From: VFKU01 sp964620045
Lineage (GTDB): Bacteria; Hydrogenedentota; Hydrogenedentia; Hydrogenedentales; GCA-2746185
Length of the DNA: 32,425 nucleotides
Assembly: GCA_964620045.1 (NCBI GenBank)
Contig: CAZUJL010000038.1
Location: 1-32,425, forward strand
Direction: 5' to 3'
In this document: positions 1 to 9,346 of the stretch, one piece after another
Position numbering within the stretch: the stretch's first letter is position 1
Layout: each line of letters opens with the position of its first letter
Translations under genes and position numbers: made by a program
The notes under the pieces: generated by a model
The model's database searches: none
Seen by the model: the letters and a program-made list of their open reading frames with translations, nothing else
Told to the model about the DNA's origin: nothing

Positions 1-1673
<1,673 letters not shown>

Positions 1674-1688
1674 CGGGAGAGGGGACAC

Positions 1689-2906
1689 ATGGGTTTGGTT
1701 TCGGGCAAGGCGCTCGTCGCGCAAGGCGGCGGGCCGACGGCGGTCATCAATCAAAGTTTCGTGGGCATCGTGCTGGAAGCGCGCAAGTACCCGCAGGTCA
1801 CGCGCGTGTACGGCGCGGTGCACGGTATTCAGGGGATTGTCGATGAAATGCTCGTCGATCTGACTGAATCGACCACGAACAACCTCGAAGAAGTCGCGGC
1901 GACGCCATCTTCGGGCTTGCGCTCAACGCGCATGAAACCGACATCGGAGATCTGCAAGAAAATTTTCGAAGTCTGCCGTGCGCACGAAGTGCGGTACTTC
2001 TTCTACATCGGCGGGAACGACAGCGCGGACACCTGCCGAATCGTGAACGAGGAATCGAAGAAGGCGAACTATGACCTTCGCGTGATCCATGTGCCGAAAA
2101 CGATCGACAACGACCTCAAGGTGACGGACCACTGCCCCGGTTATGGTTCGGCGGCGAAATTCGTCGCGCAGGCCTTCATGGGCGCGAACCACGACAACCG
2201 CGCGCTGCCGGGCGTGTACATCGGCATCGTGATGGGACGACACGCCGGGTTCCTTACGGCGGCGTCGGCATTGGGGCGCATGTATCCCGATGACGGCCCG
2301 CATCTGATATATGTGCCGGAAATTCCATTTACGAAGAAGAAGTTTTTGGAAGACGTGAAGAAGGTTTACAAGAAGCACGGCCGTTGCGTGATTGCTGCGT
2401 CCGAAGGCATTCAGGACGCCAAGGGCGTCGCGATTGCCGAGCAGTTCAGCGGTGGCGAGAAGGATTCGCACGGCAACGTGCAGCTTTCCGGCACCGGCGG
2501 CCTGGGCGATTTGCTGTCGAGCTGGGTGAAGGAAGGCGCGGACATCAAGCGCGTGCGCGCGGACACGCTGGGCTATTTGCAGCGGAGTTTCGTCGGCTGC
2601 GTGAGCGAAGTGGACCAGAACGAAGCGCGCGAAGTGGGCGAGAAGGCCGCGCAGTACGCGATTTGGCATGCGCGCGACGGGTCCGTCGCGATTCGCCGCG
2701 TGGGCGACTACGCGGTTGAGTATTTCCTGACGCCGCTGGAGACTGTCGCGCGGCACGCGACGCATATGCCGGCTAAATTCATCAACAAGGATGGCAACGA
2801 CGTGACGCCGGCTTTCATTCACTATGCGCGCCCGCTCATCGGGCCGTTGCCGGTGTCCGCGCGGCTAAGTGCGCCGCCGGTGGCCAAGGTACTCGGCAAG
2901 AAGTAG
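1689..2906 (+). CDS. pfp: 6-phosphofructokinase, predicted pyrophosphate-dependent type
   Basis: This enzyme phosphorylates fructose 6-phosphate to fructose 1,6-bisphosphate in glycolysis; PPi-dependent forms are reversible. The 405-residue protein has the PFK core: a GGGPTAVIN nucleotide loop near residue 13, GGNDS at 108-112, PKTIDND at 136-142 and MGRHAGF at 182-188. ATP-PFKs have GGDGS and PGTIDND. The Asp in GGNDS and the Lys in PKTIDND are the established marks of PPi-dependent enzymes, so PPi is the likely phosphoryl donor (inferred). The ATG at 1689 is preceded by GGGAGAGGGGA, a strong ribosome binding site. The length suits the 400-residue PPi-PFK group rather than the 320-residue ATP type. 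It lies 15 bp after carB and 13 bp before a Gfo/Idh-like gene. Confidence 0.93.
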   Translation: MGLVSGKALVAQGGGPTAVINQSFVGIVLEARKYPQVTRVYGAVHGIQGIVDEMLVDLTESTTNNLEEVAATPSSGLRSTRMKPTSEICKKIFEVCRAHEVRYFFYIGGNDSADTCRIVNEESKKANYDLRVIHVPKTIDNDLKVTDHCPGYGSAAKFVAQAFMGANHDNRALPGVYIGIVMGRHAGFLTAASALGRMYPDDGPHLIYVPEIPFTKKKFLEDVKKVYKKHGRCVIAASEGIQDAKGVAIAEQFSGGEKDSHGNVQLSGTGGLGDLLSSWVKEGADIKRVRADTLGYLQRSFVGCVSEVDQNEAREVGEKAAQYAIWHARDGSVAIRRVGDYAVEYFLTPLETVARHATHMPAKFINKDGNDVTPAFIHYARPLIGPLPVSARLSAPPVAKVLGKK

Positions 2907-2919
2907 CCGGGAGACACGC

Positions 2920-3957
2920 GTGAGCGAAGCGGACACGATACGCATCGGCATCGTTGGCCTGGGCGGCATCTGCCGCACGCGGCACGTGCCGGGGTTCCGC
3001 AAGGTGCCCGGTGTTGACGTCGTAGCCGTTGCGAACCGCACGCTAAAGTCCTCGCAGACCGCCGCGGCCGAGTTCGGCATTCCACATGCCGTGGCGACGT
3101 GGCAGGAACTGGTCACGCGCGACGACGTGGATATGGTCATCGTCGGCACATGGCCGTACCTGCACAAGGAAGTCACGATCGCGGCACTGAAGGCCGGCAA
3201 GCATGTCTTCTGTCAGGCGCGCATGGCGATGGACCCGCTCGAAGCGCAGGCGATGTACGACGTCGCGCGCAAATCGAACCGCGTGACGGGGCTGTGTCCC
3301 GTGCCGTTCGGCCTCAAATACGACAAGGCGCTTGCGCGTCTGCTGCGCGATGGCGCAATCGGCGATGTGCGCCTCGTGCGCGTGCAGAGCTTCGCGAATG
3401 CCTTTGCCTCGCCCGATGCGCCGATGAACTGGCGCAAGGACCACCGGCTGTCCGGGCTGAACATGCACACGCTGGGCATGTTCATCGAGGTCGTGCACCG
3501 GTGGTTCGGGTGGACACGCGAGATCGCGGCACACACCAACGTGTTCACGCCGACGCGCACCGACGGCGCGGGCCAGCGCGTGGCCGTGCACATTCCCGAT
3601 CAGGTGCTGGCGACGAGTGTCGTTGGCGAGAACGTTCCCGTGCAGTACACGATCAGCGCGATCGCGTACAAAGGCGAAGACCGCATCGAGATTTACGGCA
3701 CGCAGGGCACGATCCGCTACGACATCGCGAAGGACGATATGCAGATCGCGAAGGGCGATGGCGACTTTGCGCCGGTCGAAGTGAAGAAAGACGAATTTTA
3801 CGACGTGAAGGATTGGGCGGTGGAAAGCGATTTCATCGCCGCGATCCGCGATGGGTTCGAGTACCACCCCGATTTCTTCGACGGCCTGAAGTACATGCAG
3901 GTGATTGGCGCAATTTATCAGTCGGCGACGGAAGATCGTGTCGTCGTGGTCGACTGA
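2920..3957 (+). CDS. Gfo/Idh/MocA family protein lacking the EKP motif
   Basis: The protein is a two-domain NAD(P)-binding protein of the glucose-fructose oxidoreductase / inositol dehydrogenase family, about 345 residues. The N-terminal Rossmann fold is intact (GIVGLGGIC near residues 10-18, then RHVPGFRKVPGVDVVAVANR). The family's catalytic EKP is replaced by QAR at residues 99-101 (VFCQARMAMDPLEA). The later Gly-x-His-xxx-Asp segment is also altered, reading NMHTLGMFIEVVHRWFG. A standard sugar dehydrogenase activity is therefore doubtful; it may bind a cofactor or sugar without this chemistry, or use other residues. I chose the GTG at 2920 because CCGGGAGA precedes it and Rossmann homology begins just after. 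It follows the phosphofructokinase gene by 13 bp. It converges on the DUF1569 gene with a 4-bp gap. Confidence 0.88.
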   Translation: MSEADTIRIGIVGLGGICRTRHVPGFRKVPGVDVVAVANRTLKSSQTAAAEFGIPHAVATWQELVTRDDVDMVIVGTWPYLHKEVTIAALKAGKHVFCQARMAMDPLEAQAMYDVARKSNRVTGLCPVPFGLKYDKALARLLRDGAIGDVRLVRVQSFANAFASPDAPMNWRKDHRLSGLNMHTLGMFIEVVHRWFGWTREIAAHTNVFTPTRTDGAGQRVAVHIPDQVLATSVVGENVPVQYTISAIAYKGEDRIEIYGTQGTIRYDIAKDDMQIAKGDGDFAPVEVKKDEFYDVKDWAVESDFIAAIRDGFEYHPDFFDGLKYMQVIGAIYQSATEDRVVVVD

Positions 3958-3961
3958 GTCT

Positions 3962-4420
3962 CTAGCCGCCGAACTGCCGCAAGTGATAATCCGTGTGCAC
4001 CCCGTGGACGCGTTGCCATTTCTTGAGCGAGATGCGGCCCAGCATGGGTTCGAGCACGATGCGATCAGGTTCGCTTTCCGATTTTTTTACGAACCGGCGC
4101 ATGGCTTCGATCACGAGCGTGCGTTCGGCCTCGACATCTTCGGCGGCGTGATTCATAAATTGCGGTGAGGCTTTGATCTTTCCTTTCGGCCAATTCGTCC
4201 AAAGCCGGAACATGAGGACCCAGATGAACGGCATGAGCCAGGGCCGGCTTTCGTCCTTTCCTTCGCGCTCTTCGAGCGAGATTTCGAAGATGATGCGCAG
4301 GTGCGCGAACATTTGCGCGAGCGTCATCGTGCCCCATTGGCGATCGCTGGTCGAACGGAGCGCGCGCACGCGGCGTTCAAACTCCGGCAGCGTGCGAGAG
4401 TCCAGATCGATTCGGGCCAC
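3962..4420 (-). CDS. DUF1569 (DinB-like fold) protein
   Basis: This is a small protein of about 152 residues. It has the features of the DUF1569 family: an N-terminal helix with TMTLAQMFAHL, a central segment WPKGKIKASPQFMNHA, and a C-terminal block ending HTDYHLRQFGG, which matches the family's xxDxHLRQFG ending. Related DinB-type four-helix proteins often bind a metal through spaced histidines; here His in AHL and in the HTDYHLRQ segment could serve, but no activity is known. I chose GTG at 4420, two bases past the TAA of the MFS gene, since the reading frame further upstream runs antiphase through that gene. It is the last gene of the minus-strand run and is probably cotranslated with the MFS gene. 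Confidence 0.8.
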   Translation of the reverse strand: MARIDLDSRTLPEFERRVRALRSTSDRQWGTMTLAQMFAHLRIIFEISLEEREGKDESRPWLMPFIWVLMFRLWTNWPKGKIKASPQFMNHAAEDVEAERTLVIEAMRRFVKKSESEPDRIVLEPMLGRISLKKWQRVHGVHTDYHLRQFGG

Positions 4421-4422
4421 GC

Positions 4423-5781
4423 TTATTCTTTCGCGAGATCCGTTGAGGTGATCGGCGGCAGGCTGGCGGCGATGACGAGCGGAATGATCATGGCGGCGGC
4501 GAGGATGGCGTAGGCCGTCGTGGGCCCGAGGCGCCAGTAGAGGACGCAGCCGAACAACGGACCGACGCCGCGCGCGAGTGCGCCGAGCGACCGGAAGACG
4601 CCGAGCACGCGGCCCTGCACGTGGCCGGGGGTGTAGGCCGAGGCGAGCGACGTGAGGCAGGGGATGACTTGCGCGGAGCCGACAGCCATGAGGCCGAGCG
4701 CGGCATAGATGACGGGCGCGCTGGACGCGATGGACAGCAGCGCCACGCCGGGCGTGAGCATGACGAAGCCGTGCATCGCCATGCGCTTGGGGCCGATGAT
4801 CGGCGCGCGACGGCGGACGTAGCCGCCTTGTACGAGCGCGAGCACGACGCCGATGAAGAGGAAGAGATACGCGTTTTGCCGCGGACCGTAACCGAGGCGT
4901 TCGGCGGCGAGGAAGGTGAGTCCAAATTCCGCGCCGGAGAAAGCGGCCAGGAAAAAGAAATTGATGAGGTTCGTCTGCGTGACGCCCGGATACTCGCTCG
5001 TGCTGAAGAGCGCGAAAGGATTGATCGTGCGCTCGAGGCGCCCATCGGCGACGGGCTGCGTGGACAGCGTCTCGTGGAAGAACAGCGCGACGTAGATGAG
5101 GTTCGCGATCGAGAGCATCATCGCAATGAGTGCGGGCATCGAAAAGGGGTTCACGCCGAAGCGCACGAGGTCGGGGAAGTGTTCGGCGAGATTGATCTGC
5201 GCGGAGAATCCGCCGATCGCGGGGCCGAGGATAAAGCCGAGGCCGAAGGCCATGCCGATGATCGCCATGCCGCGCGGGCGGTTGCGCACGGTGGTGACGT
5301 CGGCGACGACGGCGCTGGCGGTGGAGATGTTGCCGGCCGCGATGCCGCCGAGGATGCGCGCGATGCACAGCATGGCGAAGGAGCCGGCGAAGAACCACAG
5401 GCCGTAGGAAATCGCAATGCCCGTGATCGACAGCAACAGGATCGGCTTGCGGCCGTAACGGTCGGAAAGGCTGCCGAGGATCGGCGAGAAAAGGAATTGC
5501 AGCAGCGAGAAGAGCGAGGCGAGGATTCCGCCGAAGAGGACCGTGATGCCGGCGTCGCCGGGCGCGCCGACGACGTTGCTAAGACTTTCGAGCGCGCCGA
5601 CGAAGGCGCCCAGCAGGCCGGTGTCGCCTTCCTTGCCGACGTAGTACTCGAGCATGGCGGGGAACAGCGGGAAGATGATCGAGAAGCCGACGAGGTCGAG
5701 GAACAACGTAATGAAGACGGCCTTCAAGACCGTCTTGGAGCGGTCGGGCATCGGCTCGGCGGCTGTTTGCGGGTCAGACAT
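4423..5781 (-). CDS. Major facilitator superfamily transporter (DHA1/TetA-like)
   Basis: This is a polytopic inner-membrane transporter of about 452 residues with roughly 12 hydrophobic segments. MFS motif A is visible in the loop after TM2 as GSLSDRYGRKPILLLS. A motif-C-like glycine/proline stretch, GLGFILGPAIGGFSAQ, sits in the TM5 region. These favour a proton-coupled drug or metabolite exporter of the TetA/DHA1 group; the substrate cannot be told. A stretch of about 25 residues before the second membrane segment (ESLSNVVGAPGDAGITVLF) is longer than in TetA. The ATG at 5781 is used here. A TTG nine bases upstream has a better-placed GAGAA and is a possible alternative. It lies downstream of a hypothetical gene and a likely terminator, and DUF1569 follows after 2 bp. 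Confidence 0.9.
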   Translation of the reverse strand: MSDPQTAAEPMPDRSKTVLKAVFITLFLDLVGFSIIFPLFPAMLEYYVGKEGDTGLLGAFVGALESLSNVVGAPGDAGITVLFGGILASLFSLLQFLFSPILGSLSDRYGRKPILLLSITGIAISYGLWFFAGSFAMLCIARILGGIAAGNISTASAVVADVTTVRNRPRGMAIIGMAFGLGFILGPAIGGFSAQINLAEHFPDLVRFGVNPFSMPALIAMMLSIANLIYVALFFHETLSTQPVADGRLERTINPFALFSTSEYPGVTQTNLINFFFLAAFSGAEFGLTFLAAERLGYGPRQNAYLFLFIGVVLALVQGGYVRRRAPIIGPKRMAMHGFVMLTPGVALLSIASSAPVIYAALGLMAVGSAQVIPCLTSLASAYTPGHVQGRVLGVFRSLGALARGVGPLFGCVLYWRLGPTTAYAILAAAMIIPLVIAASLPPITSTDLAKE

Positions 5782-5845
5782 GCTATTCAAACGTTCTCAG
5801 TGATTGATGTGGGCGCGAAGGATAGGATTTTTGGCTGTCGGAATC

Positions 5846-5879
5846 AAAAGCGGCGGGCTTTTGCTGAGTGATGCCCGCC
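5846..5879 (-). terminator. Possible intrinsic terminator after the 5892-6365 gene
   Basis: Read on the minus strand, a GGCGGGC arm (5873-5879) pairs perfectly with GCCCGCC (5852-5858) across a 14-nt loop and is followed by GCTTTTGATT. The stem is strong but the T-run is only four long, so termination may be partial. It sits 12 bp past the stop of the small hypothetical gene and would separate it from the MFS gene. Confidence 0.5.
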
Positions 5880-5891
5880 CCGCGAGTCTAA

Positions 5892-6365
5892 TTACCAGTA
5901 ATATCCGCCGCCGTCGCGGAACCAGATGGGATCGGGCGCGTGGCCGCGCGTGGTTTCATGGGCCTTTGTTTGCAGGCGTTTGAACTTCGCATCGTCGCGC
6001 GAGATTTCTTCAAGCTCCACGATCTGCATGTCGGCGGCGTTCAGGTGGAAGTAGGGATTGTGCGTCGTGTCGTCCAGCGCGAGTTGTTGCGCGACGGTTT
6101 CGGATTCGGCGGTGAGGCCGAAGCAGCGGTAGTAGCCGCGCAGCTTTTGCTGCGGCAGGATACGCGTCCAGAACGGTTTGCTCGAACCCGCTTCAGTTGT
6201 CTCGACCGGTTCGCGAAACCGGCAGTCGAGCATGATGTACCAATGGCGTGACGCAGTCGTCTCCGACACGGATGCAGTCCCCACAACGTCGTGCAGCGGA
6301 AGAAGATCTTCCGGAAAAATGCTCAGCCCACAGCGGGGCGAATTATGCAGCGGCGCGTGCGGCAC
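5892..6365 (-). CDS. Hypothetical protein
   Basis: I do not recognise this family. The frame encodes up to 157 residues. The most protein-like part begins at HWYIMLDCRFREPVE (about residue 41) and ends in PIWFRDGGGYYW. The C-terminal two thirds are charged and look soluble, with several aromatic residues and no membrane segment or signal peptide. Two starts are possible: GTG at 6365, with GGAAAA about nine bases upstream, or ATG at 6233 just before LDCRF. The longer form is given. It lies 51 bp downstream of the dihaem cytochrome gene on the same strand and is followed by a likely terminator, so it probably ends a transcription unit. The start is uncertain. Confidence 0.6.
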   Translation of the reverse strand: MPHAPLHNSPRCGLSIFPEDLLPLHDVVGTASVSETTASRHWYIMLDCRFREPVETTEAGSSKPFWTRILPQQKLRGYYRCFGLTAESETVAQQLALDDTTHNPYFHLNAADMQIVELEEISRDDAKFKRLQTKAHETTRGHAPDPIWFRDGGGYYW

Positions 6366-6416
6366 TGCAAGGGATTTTCCGTAAAGAGTTTTCTTTTTGT
6401 GCGCGACTGCGAGAGT

Positions 6417-7508
6417 TTAGTTGTCAGATTTTCGAGTTGCGGGGCTTGCTGCGTCGCTGAGCGAGAGGATCCACTCTTTGATCAGCGTAACGCCTTCGTC
6501 GTGCACGACCGTGCGGCCGATCTGCGGCATGCGGATGAAGGGGTGCGTGGACGAGATGCGCGTCATCAGGAAGGACGCGTCGGGATTGCCGGGCACGATC
6601 GCGAAGTTGCGCCCGCGCGAGGCGTTGCCGGCGGCGGTGGGGCGGTGGTACACGCCGGGGCGATGCACGAGGGCTTCGTCGAGCGTGAAGTAGAGCAGCG
6701 TCGTACCCGCGAGGCCCTTCGGATTGTGGCAATGCGCGCAGTTCGCGTCGAGGTAGCTCAGCGCGCGTTCTTCAATCGTGCCTGTGGCGGGGTCGTTCCA
6801 CGTCGCGATGCGCGGCGCGAGTTCCGGCGCGGGTGCGCCGTCGAGGATGCCGAGTTCAGTCCAATGCGCGAGCTGGTTCGGCGTGCCGCGGTTCACCTGG
6901 CGTGCCGTAAGGCCGAGCGGGCGCACAACGCCTTCGGCGCGGTGGCAGTGCTTGCACTGGTTCATGTTCGGCACGAGGTAGTCGGCGTGGCGCGGGGCGC
7001 CGTTGATATCGAGCCAATCGACAGGAATCGTCGCGCCGGCAACCTTCAGCGTCGCGTCGGAGTAATCCGCGTTCCACACGTAGGCCGCGCCGACCCAGCC
7101 CTCGGGCGCGTGGATGAGCAGGCGCGTTTCGAGCAGGCGGCGGTTCTTGGACGGCTCGCGGTAGTCCGCGGGATACGAGAAAGACTTAACGAGCGCGCTG
7201 CCGACGGGGAGGTCGAAGGCGCCGTGTTCCTGGTAGGTCATCTTCGCGCCATCGGGCAGGTAGATGAAGCGATCCTTGAGCGCATAGTCCGAGAAGAGTG
7301 GCGTGATGATGTCGAAAGGCACGAGGCCGGCATTCGGGGTTTGGGCGACCGGATCCGCGAAAAGATTGAACGCTGCGATCGAGCGCGGGAAGTTGCCGGA
7401 CCATGTGATGATAGAAGAAGCTGTATTAGCTCCCACGTCGCTGTATGAGATTTGAAGAGCGAAAAGACAGGAAGCGAATAATGTCAGGACTAAAGTTTGT
7501 TTCCGCAC
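6417..7508 (-). CDS. SO2930-type dihaem c-type cytochrome, exported
   Basis: This is a periplasmic or secreted electron-transfer protein of 363 residues. A signal peptide is visible at 1-27 (KR start, hydrophobic LVLTLFASCLFAL, cleavage near GA-NT). Two haem-binding motifs are present: CKHCH at 185-189 and CAHCH at 257-261. The segments FSDYALKDRFIYLPDG and the C-terminal IRMPQIGRTVVHDEGVTLIKEWI agree with the family named for Shewanella SO2930 (TIGR03806). Its redox partner is unknown. The GTG at 7508 starts the signal peptide but has no clear ribosome binding site and lies only 13 bp past the stop of the low-GC HEPN-like gene. The first about 30 codons share that gene's low GC (about 43%), while the rest of the gene is near 62%, so an acquisition boundary may fall inside this gene. 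Confidence 0.88.
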   Translation of the reverse strand: MRKQTLVLTLFASCLFALQISYSDVGANTASSIITWSGNFPRSIAAFNLFADPVAQTPNAGLVPFDIITPLFSDYALKDRFIYLPDGAKMTYQEHGAFDLPVGSALVKSFSYPADYREPSKNRRLLETRLLIHAPEGWVGAAYVWNADYSDATLKVAGATIPVDWLDINGAPRHADYLVPNMNQCKHCHRAEGVVRPLGLTARQVNRGTPNQLAHWTELGILDGAPAPELAPRIATWNDPATGTIEERALSYLDANCAHCHNPKGLAGTTLLYFTLDEALVHRPGVYHRPTAAGNASRGRNFAIVPGNPDASFLMTRISSTHPFIRMPQIGRTVVHDEGVTLIKEWILSLSDAASPATRKSDN

Positions 7509-7521
7509 AAGCCGGTTGCTT

Positions 7522-8052
7522 TCAGATACCTAGTGACTTGTTCCAGATGGCTTTGGCCAGAATCCGGATAATCTCGCGTGAGGTTTCTAGGACTTGTGAA
7601 ACTACATCCGAACTCAGCTCAATGTCGTTCTCCCGCTTCAAGTGGACAAGTTGATCTCGGAGTTGACCGCTCTTCTCCAAATTTTGCCACAGTGTCGTGC
7701 CTTTTGGATTTCCTCCGATATTTTTGCCCGATTTCGCGAGCAAAAATAGTATTTTCTCTTCGAGGCGTCGATACCGGCGCCCTTTGAGTTCAAACTCTCC
7801 GTATCTATCGCCGCGATCAATGAACTGGACTTCCATTTCTTGCAGGAATGCAAGTTCATGAATCTGAAACATTTCTGGTGGAACTGATCGGAAATCGGAG
7901 AGCATATCGTTAATAAAGGATTCGACGGCGCACCATGCAAGTATTGCTGATGGGACTAGGTAAATATCTGCATTTCGGCCTGCGGATTCTTCATCTCTCG
8001 CCGATGCTAGGTGCCTTTCTGAAAAGTCAAGATAGTCCTGAAAATTCGGCAC
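7522..8052 (-). CDS. HEPN-like protein, candidate ribonuclease toxin
   Basis: This is a 176-residue, mostly helical protein I assign tentatively to the HEPN superfamily. Two features support this: an early helix AILAWCAVESFINDM (37-50), like the conserved first long helix of many HEPN proteins, and RDQLVH at 132-137, matching the R-x4-6-H motif that forms the RNase active site in HEPN toxins. A basic stretch, GRRYRRLEEK (91-100), lies between them. HEPN proteins occur in toxin-antitoxin, abortive infection and CRISPR-linked systems; RNA cleavage here is inference. It starts with GTG 4 bp after the stop of the GGQHR-motif gene, so the two are probably coexpressed. Base composition and A/T-ending codons differ sharply from the flanking genes, suggesting recent transfer. 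Confidence 0.72.
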   Translation of the reverse strand: MPNFQDYLDFSERHLASARDEESAGRNADIYLVPSAILAWCAVESFINDMLSDFRSVPPEMFQIHELAFLQEMEVQFIDRGDRYGEFELKGRRYRRLEEKILFLLAKSGKNIGGNPKGTTLWQNLEKSGQLRDQLVHLKRENDIELSSDVVSQVLETSREIIRILAKAIWNKSLGI

Positions 8053-8056
8053 GGGT

Positions 8057-9322
8057 TTATGAATACCCCTTCGAAAGCGTCATGATTCCAACAACTTGGC
8101 TTACTGCTTTGTCCATTAACGGACGCTCAAGTGGTTTGTTCTTTTCCTTGCTTCGGGCTAAGAATAACTGTGCGACCCGCTGTCGATCCTTTAAGCTTGA
8201 CCGTGTTCCCAGTCCACGATATGTCGCCGGATCGGAGGTATGTTTAAATCGCGACATTTCCTGCGAATTGAGAGGATCAGGCGTTTTGGAATTCATTTTT
8301 GGTATGGCAACATGATTTTGCAACCGATCCGAATGGGATTGTAGTAATCCAGTTACGAAAGCCCATCCGCACAAAACCGAATCTACCATTGCCTTGTTTC
8401 TAGCCGCCTTCGAGTTGCGAACCTTACCTTTTCCGTTTTGTATGGCTGCCACTTGCGCTTTATGTAAGTTCGCGAAACCAGTTCCTGCCGCGATTAAGTG
8501 CTTATCTTTGAGAATGTCGTGTTTGTTCATAATTTCGGCATAGGTCTGGTCGATTCCCGCACCGCCCGTTTCTGCCAAGTACGGTTCATATACCCGTCTA
8601 TCTAACTCGTCGCTTTTCAAACCTTTGCCTGTATCGGCTCCCTTGTAGAAATTAACTACAAAGCTTCGGGCTTTTTTTACTGTTATGCGATCGGCCCTGC
8701 TTCCAACATCAGGGAAATCCTCATTGGTGCCTAGAAGGCCAACATTTCGACAAAACTGACGAAGTTTATCGCCAAACTTTGTCTCCTCGATCATGCGATC
8801 GAAGGTGTCATTCGAGACATTGATGTTCGTGTTTGAAATAAGCGCAAGTTCTGTTCGCTGTTCTTTCGTCAAGGCGACGTAAATGCGAAACCCGTGATAA
8901 CGATTACTCTGCTGGCCAGCTTCCGAGATCGCGCTAATTCGGTGCTGGCCGCCCCAGACTTTTAGAGGTTTTTTGGGATGATAACTGGTGTTGTACTCGA
9001 CAATAATGTCGTTAAATTCGCGTCCGTTGCCAGAGTCTATGACCATCTTTTGATATGTCTGGTTTTTGAGATGAAGTTCTCTGTTAGCGCGGTAGCTTTG
9101 CGGATTCGAGATATCGAGTTTTGCATCTAAATCGCAGAGTTTGGCCGCGTCGTCAGCCTTGAGAGAGCACTTTATATAGAACGACTTGCTGGCACCATCT
9201 TGAAAGACAATGATTGAGGCTTTGTGCTCTGTTTCAAGGGTTTGGGTGTTCTTTAAAAATTGCTCCACGATTGATTTGATGGAGTTGTCATGCTTGCAGT
9301 TTGCATCGAACACGATTTGCAT
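8057..9322 (-). CDS. ParB/DGQHR-like domain protein
   Basis: This 421-residue protein contains VWGGQHRISAIS at 122-131. It resembles the DGQHR motif of DndB and DpdB-type proteins and the GxxHR loop of the ParB/sulfiredoxin fold. About 25 residues later come HGFRIYVALTKEQRTELALI and NTNINVSNDTFDRMIEE, which fit the pattern of that family (a hydrophobic strand, then an Asn-rich 'IN' helix). The first position of the motif is Gly rather than Asp. Families of this type bind nucleotides or act with DNA modification and defence genes; the role here is unknown. The C-terminal half is basic and unassigned. It starts with ATG at 9322, 24 bp past the pilT stop, and has low GC (about 43% in one stretch counted). 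No promoter of its own was seen. Confidence 0.75.
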   Translation of the reverse strand: MQIVFDANCKHDNSIKSIVEQFLKNTQTLETEHKASIIVFQDGASKSFYIKCSLKADDAAKLCDLDAKLDISNPQSYRANRELHLKNQTYQKMVIDSGNGREFNDIIVEYNTSYHPKKPLKVWGGQHRISAISEAGQQSNRYHGFRIYVALTKEQRTELALISNTNINVSNDTFDRMIEETKFGDKLRQFCRNVGLLGTNEDFPDVGSRADRITVKKARSFVVNFYKGADTGKGLKSDELDRRVYEPYLAETGGAGIDQTYAEIMNKHDILKDKHLIAAGTGFANLHKAQVAAIQNGKGKVRNSKAARNKAMVDSVLCGWAFVTGLLQSHSDRLQNHVAIPKMNSKTPDPLNSQEMSRFKHTSDPATYRGLGTRSSLKDRQRVAQLFLARSKEKNKPLERPLMDKAVSQVVGIMTLSKGYS

Positions 9323-9346
9323 ATCTGGGCACTCTGCTAGTTTGTG

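Noticed and set aside
4621..5871. 416-codon plus-strand frame opposite the MFS gene
   Set aside because: Composition is highly charged and repetitive, with no domain; the MFS frame has clear membrane segments.
6291..7448. 385-codon plus-strand frame opposite the dihaem cytochrome
   Set aside because: Shadow of the cytochrome gene; no motif, and its ends have no ribosome binding site.
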